A stretch of 64,000 nucleotides of DNA, from assembly GCF_000496835.1 (NCBI RefSeq), contig NZ_KI543236.1, positions 1,176,589 through 1,240,588 of the forward strand, written 5' to 3'. This stretch comes from Thalassobacillus devorans MSP14. Its GTDB lineage: Bacteria > Bacillota > Bacilli > Bacillales > Halobacillaceae. The notes under the pieces are model-generated. The model was not told the origin of the DNA. It worked only from the letters and a program-made list of their open reading frames with translations, and ran no database searches. Every line of letters starts with the position of its first letter. The first letter of the stretch is position 1. Shown here piece by piece: positions 57,330-64,000 of this stretch. Position numbers and translations under genes: made by a program.

Positions 57330-58493
57330 TTGAAAATCGCAATCATAACTGAAACATTCCTGCCATCCACCGACGGAGTGGTGACTAGACTGAAAGAAGC
57401 AATCAAACATCTACAAAAAGAAAATAATGAAGTCATAGTTATCGCCCCTGACCTTGGCGTGAAGGAATATGAAGGTGCGATTGTGGAAGGTGTTAAAACG
57501 ACAAGGATGCCTTTCTACAAGTCCAAAGAGTTTTCGATGCCTCAAAAAAAGGTGAAGGACTTACTGGTGAAGCATGAGCCGGACCTCGTCCATGTGGTAA
57601 ATCCTGCGCTGGTCGGTGTATCAGGCGTATACTATGCCAGTAAATTAGGTTATCCACTGATTGCTTCTTATCACACCCATGTACCGAAATATCTTGATTA
57701 CTACCGTCTTTACCCGTTCAAACCAGCGGTATGGTGGTATTTCAAGAAGCTGCACAGCTACGCAGACTTGAATTTATGTACGTCAAAAGCAATCCAGAAA
57801 GAATTAATTGAAAAAAAGATTCCAAACGTCCATGTATGGGATCGTGGTGTTGCAATTGACAAGTACCATCCGAGTTATTATAACCAGAAAATGCGTGAGC
57901 GTTTGTCAGGTGGAAAACCTGATAACAAACTTTTAGTATTTGTAGGCAGATTGGCCCCTGAGAAGGAAATCCATAAGCTAAAGCCAATGTTAGAAAGAAG
58001 AAATGATATTTCCTTAGCTATTGTAGGAGATGGGCCTGTCCGGCATCAGCTGGAGAAAACATTCGAAGGAACGAATACCACATTTACTGGATTCCTTTAT
58101 GGCGAAGAGTTATCACAGGCTTTCGCTTCAGGAGACGCCTTCATCTTTCCATCCGTGACAGAGACTTTAGGATTAGTTATTTTAGAGGCAATGGCATCAG
58201 GGCTGCCAGTCATCGCTGCCAAAAGTGGACCGACAATGGAACAAGTGGAAGATGGCCGTACTGGTCTGCTATTTGAAAATGAGGATACGGATAGTCTGAT
58301 CCGTGCCATTGAAAAAATAGAAGACCCTGAATTACACGAACAGCTGAGCGTTAATGCTAGAAACGAAGCAGAAAAGTTCAGCTGGCAAAAGCCATCCGAA
58401 CAAATCCTTGATTTTTATTACCAAACGTTGAAAGTCTTTCAAAAAAATCAGGTAAAGGCCCCAAAAGAGGGAAAAGTGAAAGTGACTGAATAG
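57330..58493 (+). CDS. sqdX: Sulfoquinovosyltransferase-like glycosyltransferase SqdX
   Basis: A 387-residue GT4 glycosyltransferase with the SqdX/SQD2 pattern: ITETFLPSTDGVVTRLKEAI, PDLVHVVNPALVG, SYHTHVPKYLDYY, the donor site VGRLAPEKEI and the GT4 Glu motif FPSVTETLGLVILEAMASG. It should move sulfoquinovose to diacylglycerol at the membrane. The pairing with sqdB 12 bp upstream is the main argument for SQDG synthesis; by itself it could be another GT4 lipid glycosyltransferase. Confidence 0.88.
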   Translation: MKIAIITETFLPSTDGVVTRLKEAIKHLQKENNEVIVIAPDLGVKEYEGAIVEGVKTTRMPFYKSKEFSMPQKKVKDLLVKHEPDLVHVVNPALVGVSGVYYASKLGYPLIASYHTHVPKYLDYYRLYPFKPAVWWYFKKLHSYADLNLCTSKAIQKELIEKKIPNVHVWDRGVAIDKYHPSYYNQKMRERLSGGKPDNKLLVFVGRLAPEKEIHKLKPMLERRNDISLAIVGDGPVRHQLEKTFEGTNTTFTGFLYGEELSQAFASGDAFIFPSVTETLGLVILEAMASGLPVIAAKSGPTMEQVEDGRTGLLFENEDTDSLIRAIEKIEDPELHEQLSVNARNEAEKFSWQKPSEQILDFYYQTLKVFQKNQVKAPKEGKVKVTE

Positions 58494-58508
58494 ATCAGGT
58501 TAATCCTG

Positions 58509-58543
58509 CTGACCGGATGAAAAACTCCGGTCAGCTTTCTTTT
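58509..58543 (+). terminator. sqdBX terminator
   Basis: Stem GCTGACCGGA/TCCGGTCAGC with loop TGAAAAAC, then TTTCTTTT. Confidence 0.92.
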
Positions 58544-58549
58544 GTAAAA

Positions 58550-59470
58550 GCTTTGTCGAAATATGGAGTATACATAGTGCAAAAAGAAACAAAGGCAGTT
58601 CACATTGCAGTATTCCCAGGGAGTCAGCAACCCTATAAGGACAGCGTGAAGTAACTGGACTGAGCAATACCGCGATGCAGTTTATCTAAGGAAAACGGTT
58701 TTTTAAAAATGCTAGCAAAAATCAACCATCAACACCTTTTCAAACAAATCGCTCTTCATACTTAGTAGCAACTCCGAAAATCAAAAACAAAAAAATTATC
58801 ATTAACGCAAGTTAAAAGCCTTGACAGAAGAGGTTTATGAGAAATTCATTCGCTGAATTATCATGCAGATTTAAAAAAGGGGAAGAAGAATAAAAAATTT
58901 AATATAGCTGACGCAAAGAAGCACCAGAACACCATCATACAATAATAATCGTATAGGAGCACTGTAATATTAGGATATAACCAGTCTAAGGTAAATGAAT
59001 CAGTTAATAGCAAGCATTAATAAACGTTATCAGAAACTGATGATAAAGAAAATCTATATCATAGAAGAGCATATAGAATATATTATAAGAAAGATAACAA
59101 ATTATTTAGCATTTTATAGTGATATTAATTAGCAACAGCAAGTCGAATTATAAAACTAAATTTCCAATGATATTATAGCAGAAATAATTTGGAGATTTTC
59201 ACTTAATTTTAAATTTCATCTCACTATCTTAAGTATACTTAGCTATTGAGACAAAATTACGGTTTTTGGATTAACTTCCGATAATAAGTATTATGTAAAC
59301 TAAGAAATAAAAGCGTGAACCATAAGTTCCAATCCCCTGGTTCCTATAATATTTCATATCAGGAATTTCTTCCTCTGAGATGCTGATAATTATTAGTGAT
59401 GTACCTGTAAGTCTTCCAGAAGTCCGATAATTTCCGATGACGTCTTATAGTTACACGCAGCGAATGAGTT
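58550..59470. other. AT-rich stretch of about 0.9 kb without recognisable genes
   Basis: No credible frame on either strand and no tRNA or known RNA. The base composition is clearly more AT-rich than the genes around it. It may be decayed sequence, as it adjoins a frameshifted gene. A short GTG frame at 58577 (25 codons) was not accepted. Confidence 0.5.
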
Positions 59471-59478
59471 ACTGTTTT

Positions 59479-60598
59479 TTACTTATCCAATGCATTAGAT
59501 ACATCATAATCATTCATATTCAAATCTGTAGGTTTGCCAAGTGCTAAATTAGCAAGCTCCGCACCTAAGTACGGACCGCTCGTCAAACCTGAAGCCCCAA
59601 GTCCATTAGCTACGAACAATCCTTCTATTTCAGGAATCCGCCCTATAACAGGAAGGCTTCCAGGTGTAAAAGGACGAAAACCCACTTTAGTTCCTAAGTA
59701 GGTTGCTGAAGCAAATCCAGGTGCAACACGTAAAGCTTTTATCGATAACTCTATGGACTCCCCCTGCTGTAACCCTTGGATCTTTTCCGACGTTATCTTC
59801 CTGGGTTGCACCGATAACAATTCTCCCGTTTCCGAACGTGAGGAAATACTGTCCAAATGGAGGCATGACCACTGGCCAATTGCTGGTATCCGTGTCAGGC
59901 ATTTGTAAGTGGACGATCTGAGCCTTTTGTGTATGCATGTTAAAGTCAAGTCCTAATGGCTTAAGTACTTCTTCCGTCCACGTTCCTCCAGTAATAATAA
60001 CCTCATCGGCTTCAAATTTTTCCGGCCCTACAGTTACACATTTGACATGATTATCTTCCAGCTGAATCCCTGCATCACCCTTGATGTAAGTTGCCCCATT
60101 CATTTCGGCGCCTCGGATAAGTGCATCTCGTAAAGCACTCCCATTCACTCTCCCCCCGCCACTGATATGGACTGCTCCATATTCATCTTTCAAAGGTGGG
60201 AAAAGTGATTTGGTTTCCTTTCTCGAAAGCTTGGTGACTTCGCCCATTTCGGGTGTATCACGCCTGCGCTCTATGGCTAGCTCTAACTTGCGGTCCAGCA
60301 TATCTTCTTTATTAAAAATATTGATTGCACCTACTCTTAAGTATGCAGTTTCTGTTCCCCCATACTTTTCAAGTTCTTTAATAAGTGATGGATAGTATTT
60401 GGCACCACCTATCACTAATCGATACCATTCATTATTTTTACGGTGAGTTAGCCAGGGACATACGATTCCTGCCGCAGCTGCTGTCGCTTGTCCATAATCT
60501 TCCCGATCAACTAATATTACCTCAGCTTGCTGCTTCGCCAAATGGTATGCAGTTGATGCTCCAAGTATGCCAGCTCCTATTATGATATACTTCTTCAA
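59479..60598 (-). pseudogene. FAD-dependent DAO-family oxidoreductase, frameshifted
   Basis: A glycine/D-amino-acid-oxidase-type flavoprotein. It starts at ATG 60598 (IIIGAGILGASTAYHLA, FAD-binding GxGxxG). The first frame runs to about VTAGGVHRVIDK, then ends at 59687 in unrelated residues. The second frame continues ALRVAPGFASATYLGTKVGF, FRPFTPGSLPVIG and GASGLTSGPYLGAELA to the stop at 59479. The two join at a TTTT run (59737-59740), where removing one base restores a full protein of about 373 residues. This may be a recent mutation or a sequencing error. Confidence 0.85.
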
Positions 60599-60691
60599 AT
60601 TAACACCTTTTCTTATTCTGACTTCATCTAATGGACATTCTACAAGATAACGTTACCTCACTCAATCAATCCTCCTCACCTTTGTCTTTCC

Positions 60692-60720
60692 TAAAAAACC
60701 ACCAGCATCCCTGGTGGTTT
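60692..60720 (-). terminator. Terminator of the CBS-ACT gene
   Basis: AAACCACCAG/CTGGTGGTTT with loop GGATG, T run on the minus strand. Confidence 0.9.
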
Positions 60721-60723
60721 GAA

Positions 60724-61407
60724 TCAATCTTCCAATATAGTTCTTGTAATTTGGTCGTTCTTTTCAGTCTGTTCTGAGCGAAGTACGCGGTAACCTTTCT
60801 TTTCCAATTTAGCGAACAGTTCGCTTAGCTGCGCTTTGGTGACATTGGATACGGCGATACAGAGACGTCTTACAACTCTACTGCCATCATCATCAAACGT
60901 CATTAATCCCTCGATGTTAATGCCTCGTTTATTCAGCATTTTGGAAAGCTGGGCAACTGCACCGTGTTTTTCTGGTGATGCGATAGTGAAGATATAATCT
61001 CCCGCATGAAGCCCAAACGATTGCTCCAGTAGGTCGAATACTTTGTTATGTGTGAGAATCCCGACAAACTTTTCTCTTTTATCCAGTACAGCGATAAATG
61101 GAAGAGCTTTTACTCGTAACATCGCTTGTGGGAATGAAGTTTCTTCATATACATAAGTTTCAGGGTAGGCAAGAACATTTGTAATATGCTCATTTTCATC
61201 CGGAGTATCCCCGTTTCTGAAACATTCGTTCTCGTAACGTTCGATTCTGGAGCGAAATATCATTCCCCGGTACTCCCCATTACTATTGACGGCAGGAATG
61301 CAGCGATATTCACTTTTATCCAGCACCCGTTTTGCTTCACTCATTGTGGCATCTTCATAAATCGAGACTACCCTATGTTTTGGTATAATATTATTCTTAA
61401 CTAACAC
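60724..61407 (-). CDS. CBS-ACT domain protein, CbpA-like
   Basis: A 227-residue regulatory protein: two CBS motifs (about 1-125; YRCIPAVNSNGEYRGMIF, PFIAVLDKREKFVGILTHNK) and a C-terminal ACT domain (about 136-212; HGAVAQLSKMLNKRGINIEG). The domain order is that of Listeria CbpA, a cyclic-di-AMP-binding protein, and also of some AcuB-like proteins. The ligand here is inference. It has no ABC or channel domain. Confidence 0.8.
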   Translation of the reverse strand: MLVKNNIIPKHRVVSIYEDATMSEAKRVLDKSEYRCIPAVNSNGEYRGMIFRSRIERYENECFRNGDTPDENEHITNVLAYPETYVYEETSFPQAMLRVKALPFIAVLDKREKFVGILTHNKVFDLLEQSFGLHAGDYIFTIASPEKHGAVAQLSKMLNKRGINIEGLMTFDDDGSRVVRRLCIAVSNVTKAQLSELFAKLEKKGYRVLRSEQTEKNDQITRTILED

Positions 61408-61491
61408 CTCAATCCCCCCTATAATCCAGCCTCCTATCCATAATATTCAGAAAGGGTATTTTCATGCCTTATACATACACACAAAAAAAGC

Positions 61492-61512
61492 ACACCGGCT
61501 ATCGGTGTGCTC
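61492..61512 (-). terminator. rlmN terminator
   Basis: AGCACACCG/CGGTGTGCT hairpin with a T7 run on the minus strand. Confidence 0.92.
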
Positions 61513-61518
61513 ATCGTA

Positions 61519-62592
61519 TTACTTTGCTGCCTGCTTCTTTTTTTCCTTTTTGACTTGCTTACTGCGTAACTGACCACATGCTGCATCAATATCTGTTCCA
61601 TTTTCATGGCGAATAACGCAGTTAATGCCATTTTTCTTCAACGTGTCATAAAATCCTAAGATCGCTTCTTTCTCACTACGCTGATAGGAATGGTCGTCAA
61701 CCGGATTATACGGAATCAAGTTGACATAAGATAAATGCCGTTTATCTTTCAACAGTTCTGCAAGTTCTCTCGCTTCTTTTTGATGATCATTGACATCTCT
61801 TAGCATAATATACTCAAAGGTAATCCGGCGATTGGTTTTCTCCAGATAATAATCAATCGCTGGCATCAATTTATCTAACGGATATGCTTTATTGATCTTC
61901 ATAATTCTTGTACGAAGTTCATCATTCGGTGCGTGTAATGATAAAGCAAGGTTTACCTGCAAGTCTTCATCAGCAAACTGATAAATTTGATCAGCTAGTC
62001 CACTAGTAGATACAGTAATCTTTCTTGCACCAATAGCCAGCCCTTTCTGAGAGTTGACGATACGAATGAAATCCAACGTATTATCGTAGTTATCGAACGG
62101 TTCTCCAATACCCATCACAACGATATGGCTCACACGGTCCCCTTCTCCTTTATCGTCCAGTGCATGCTGGACATTCATAATCTGCTCAACAATTTCACCG
62201 CTCGATAGATCTCGGCTTTTTTTCAATAGTCCACTTGCACAGAATGAACAACCGATGTTACAGCCGACTTGTGTTGTCACACAAACGGATAACCCATAAT
62301 GGAACCGCATCAATACGGTTTCAATTACATTCCCATCCTGCAGTTTAAATAGAAATTTGATTGTACCATCTGAAGATTCCTGTTTGATCTCTTGTTGCAG
62401 CGTCTGGATCACAAAATTTTCTTCCAGCAGTTGGATACAATCTTTATTGACATTATTCATTTCTGAAAAGCTTTTGACTCGTTTGTTATACAGCCAGTCC
62501 CAAACTTGTGATGCACGGAATTTTTTATGTCCGCGTTCCATCAGCCAGTCAGTCAACTGGTCGAACGTCATTCCATATATAGATTGTTTCAT
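61519..62592 (-). CDS. rlmN: Dual-specificity 23S rRNA/tRNA methyltransferase RlmN
   Basis: A radical-SAM enzyme that makes 2-methyladenosine at A2503 of 23S rRNA and A37 of some tRNAs. The 357 residues carry the Fe-S motif Cys111-x3-Cys115-x2-Cys118 ([11 protein letters not shown]), the [13 protein letters not shown] segment and the C-terminal catalytic Cys of [10 protein letters not shown]. The gene is monocistronic. Confidence 0.96.
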   Translation of the reverse strand: MKQSIYGMTFDQLTDWLMERGHKKFRASQVWDWLYNKRVKSFSEMNNVNKDCIQLLEENFVIQTLQQEIKQESSDGTIKFLFKLQDGNVIETVLMRFHYGLSVCVTTQVGCNIGCSFCASGLLKKSRDLSSGEIVEQIMNVQHALDDKGEGDRVSHIVVMGIGEPFDNYDNTLDFIRIVNSQKGLAIGARKITVSTSGLADQIYQFADEDLQVNLALSLHAPNDELRTRIMKINKAYPLDKLMPAIDYYLEKTNRRITFEYIMLRDVNDHQKEARELAELLKDKRHLSYVNLIPYNPVDDHSYQRSEKEAILGFYDTLKKNGINCVIRHENGTDIDAACGQLRSKQVKKEKKKQAAK

Positions 62593-62699
62593 TTATAACC
62601 CTCTTTTCAATTTTAACCATTCATTCCTACAATACTAGAAGTGTTGCCATTTCGCAACAGTTTAATCAGCTTCCTGATATATCAGCAGCCTGTTATTAA

Positions 62700-62741
62700 A
62701 AATGAAAGAGACAGGGTTCGTCTCCCTATCTCTTTCATCAT
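62700..62741 (-). terminator. Terminator of the double-psi beta-barrel gene
   Basis: ATGAAAGAGATAGGG/CCCTGTCTCTTTCAT with loop AGACGAA, T run on the minus strand. Confidence 0.9.
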
Positions 62742-62746
62742 ACTGC

Positions 62747-63403
62747 TTACACTTCCTTTAAATCAATGGAAATAATTCGATCGGTATTTGGGTTATAGGC
62801 GACAGTTCCTTCAATATTGATTGTTTCTTGTGGAGAACGCAGTACATATTTATAGGTTTCTGTCATTTGGTTAGCATTCTGCTGAGTTTTACTTATTCTA
62901 TTATAATCTGTTACATTATAGTTCGAGTACGCTGATTGTACGATTTCAAGCAGGTACTTTCCCCATTTTTCCTCTTCCAGCTCAATACCTGTAGTTATCT
63001 CTACATTGATAACCCCTAAATCGACATTGGCTCCTAATGCTTCAAAAGCTCTCTTGTGTAAATTCACTTTGTTTGCACCATAACCGGCAACCTGATCTAC
63101 TACAGTTACTAATACTTCTCTACCGTTAGCTAAGTTTTTGATTTTTAAGGTATCCCCACATTTGTATGGTGTGTTCTGACCAACTGCTACTGTCATATAG
63201 AGATTAGCCGACCACGGAATCCCGCATTGGGTCACTGCTCCCCCCTCAGTCCATGTCGCCTGGCCACGGACCGGCTGCCTGACATCCTGATAGGATTGGT
63301 AACTACCATAATAATGGCTGTAAGGATAGCGGACATATGGTGCCTGGTATGGATTCGTCACATATGGATATACATAGGGCATGTGAAAATAGTTAGAATT
63401 CAT
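62747..63403 (-). CDS. Double-psi beta-barrel (RlpA/expansin-like) protein
   Basis: A 218-residue protein with a Tyr/Pro-rich N-terminus (MPYVYPYVTNPYQAP), a double-psi beta-barrel core (GIPWSANLYMTVAVGQNTPY, CGDTLKIKNLANGREVLVTV, LHKRAFEALG) and a C-terminal domain resembling DUF3889. ATG 63403 was chosen because AGGAGGAAGATTC precedes it. No signal peptide is seen, so a spore-coat or cytoplasmic place is as likely as secretion. Confidence 0.75.
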   Translation of the reverse strand: MNSNYFHMPYVYPYVTNPYQAPYVRYPYSHYYGSYQSYQDVRQPVRGQATWTEGGAVTQCGIPWSANLYMTVAVGQNTPYKCGDTLKIKNLANGREVLVTVVDQVAGYGANKVNLHKRAFEALGANVDLGVINVEITTGIELEEEKWGKYLLEIVQSAYSNYNVTDYNRISKTQQNANQMTETYKYVLRSPQETINIEGTVAYNPNTDRIISIDLKEV

Positions 63404-63482
63404 GAATCTTCCTCCTGTATTTTCATAACTGTCTTTCATAGCCTATGCCCTGTATAGGTTGACCTGTGACAAGTGCAATATA

Positions 63483-63512
63483 AAAGACAGATAGCTTCAG
63501 CTACCTGTCTTC
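63483..63512 (-). terminator. Terminator of the GDSL esterase gene
   Basis: AAGACAGGTAGC/GCTATCTGTCTT with loop TGAA, T-rich end on the minus strand. Confidence 0.9.
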
Positions 63513-63520
63513 ATATATGG

Positions 63521-64000
63521 TTATTCTCCGTATTTTCGCGGGGTCATCTTTTTCCAAAATTCCTTGGCAACCGCCTGATAGCCCTCTTCACTTAAATGGA
63601 CATCAGCATAAGGAAGATACGTATCGTAATCCTTGGCTATCACTTTAAATGTCGGTACATACACCGAATCAGCCGATTCTGTTACTTTTTTTATCTCATC
63701 GTTGAATTGTTGTAAAAGTGGCAGTATTTCAGGCTGTAAATCCTTATAACTCTCATAAGGCTCGATTGCATTATAATAGCCCATCACATAGATATCTACA
63801 TTTGCGTTCAACTCCCTGATGTCTTTCAAAATCTTCGAAATGTTACCCACAGCTATAGTCGAAGCACTTTCCAATCCTGCTAAATTACCATTAAATAAAT
63901 GACCAAGTAAATCGTTGGCTCCGATATCAAGTGTTAATAAATCTGCTTCTTTAATATTTTTTTGAACATTTTTATCCTTTAAATCCATCAATACATCTGA
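63521..64000 (-). CDS. SGNH/GDSL-type lipase or esterase (N-terminus outside the window)
   Basis: The C-terminal part of an SGNH hydrolase. The frame is open at the right edge (Ser-Asp-Val-Leu-Met), so the GDS block with the nucleophile lies outside. Seen are block III GANDLLG, VYVMGYYNAIEPY-like strands and the block V Asp-x-His (YADVHLSEEGYQAVA). It is probably secreted, though the signal peptide is not visible. Confidence 0.88.
   Translation of the reverse strand, partial: SDVLMDLKDKNVQKNIKEADLLTLDIGANDLLGHLFNGNLAGLESASTIAVGNISKILKDIRELNANVDIYVMGYYNAIEPYESYKDLQPEILPLLQQFNDEIKKVTESADSVYVPTFKVIAKDYDTYLPYADVHLSEEGYQAVAKEFWKKMTPRKYGE

Noticed and set aside
58551-58561. TTTGTCGAAA, a Spo0A-box-like sequence after sqdX
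   Set aside because: No promoter or gene follows it; a 10-bp match by chance is likely.
58577-58654. GTG-initiated 25-codon frame after sqdX with a GGAG upstream
   Set aside because: Too short, not conserved to my knowledge, and in an AT-rich region that looks decayed.
59479-59949. Selenocysteine or programmed frameshift in the DAO-family gene
   Set aside because: The two parts are in different frames, not separated by TGA, and there is no slippery heptamer with a pseudoknot; a plain one-base indel explains it.

Overview
The window is a chromosomal segment of a spore-forming, Gram-positive Bacillaceae. The likely neighbourhood is the halotolerant Oceanobacillus/Virgibacillus/Halobacillus/Thalassobacillus group; the family is well supported and the genus is inference. 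The evidence is four small spore-protein genes (sspP, sspO, sspN, tlp), strong AGGAGG-type ribosome sites, frequent TTG/GTG starts, Bacillus-type LexA, GlnR, sigma-B and Spo0A sites, and a gene order that follows the B. subtilis hflX(ynbA)-ynbB-glnRA ... lexA-yneAB-ynzC-tkt-sirA-yneF ... ccdC-yneK-sspPO-citB-yneN-sspN-tlp-ynePQRST-parEC block.

Layout. 1-4.3 kb: hflX (5' cut by the window edge), ynbB, and the glutamine operon glnR-glnA with GlnR boxes. 4.3-6.3 kb: an IS1182-family element. 6.3-12.3 kb: two small unknown genes, lexA diverging from an SOS promoter that drives a 31-residue membrane peptide (in the yneA position) and yneB, then ynzC, tkt, sirA with a Spo0A-type promoter, and yneF. 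12.3-14.4 kb: a small membrane gene, an isolated mrpB-like gene where ccdA would be expected, ccdC and yneK. 14.5-20.5 kb: a complete selenocysteine locus, made of selC (tRNA-Sec), a PAS histidine kinase, selB, selD (itself a selenoprotein with an in-frame TGA) and selA. It sits exactly where B. subtilis has cotM, and selA overlaps the 3' end of sspP. 20.5-29.7 kb: sspP, sspO, citB, yneN, an FbpB-like gene, sspN, tlp, a tandem-AAA+ ATPase, yneP, yneQ, yneR. 29.8-35.6 kb: yidD, folE2, plsY, a sigma-B-type promoter with a fused-subunit osmoprotectant-type ABC transporter (OpuF-like), and yneT. 35.7-40.2 kb: parE-parC behind a LexA box. 40.4-48.8 kb: a TetR regulator and a seven-gene leucine/branched-acid catabolic operon (yngJ to yngE type). 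48.8-53.1 kb: a sigma-B-type operon of two DUF948 proteins plus a small protein, a YihY membrane protein, and queC-queD-queE behind a preQ1-I riboswitch. 53.2-58.5 kb: an HExxH protein, an acyl-CoA synthetase, and a sqdB-sqdX pair for sulfolipid synthesis. 58.5-64 kb: about 1 kb without genes, a frameshifted FAD oxidoreductase, a CBS-ACT protein, rlmN, a double-psi beta-barrel protein and a GDSL esterase cut by the right edge.

How the parts fit. selC, selB, selD and selA together suffice to make and insert selenocysteine, and the only selenoprotein visible here is SelD. LexA sites control lexA, the membrane peptide/yneB unit and parEC. Three units (OpuF, DUF948, sqdBX) carry sigma-B-like promoters, which points to a stress/envelope theme. 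folE2 and queCDE form parts of one deazaguanine pathway. The yng-type operon converts branched acyl-CoA through methylcrotonyl-CoA to acetoacetate and acetyl-CoA. All coordinates and motifs were read by eye; family assignments rest on recognised sequence patterns, with no database search run.
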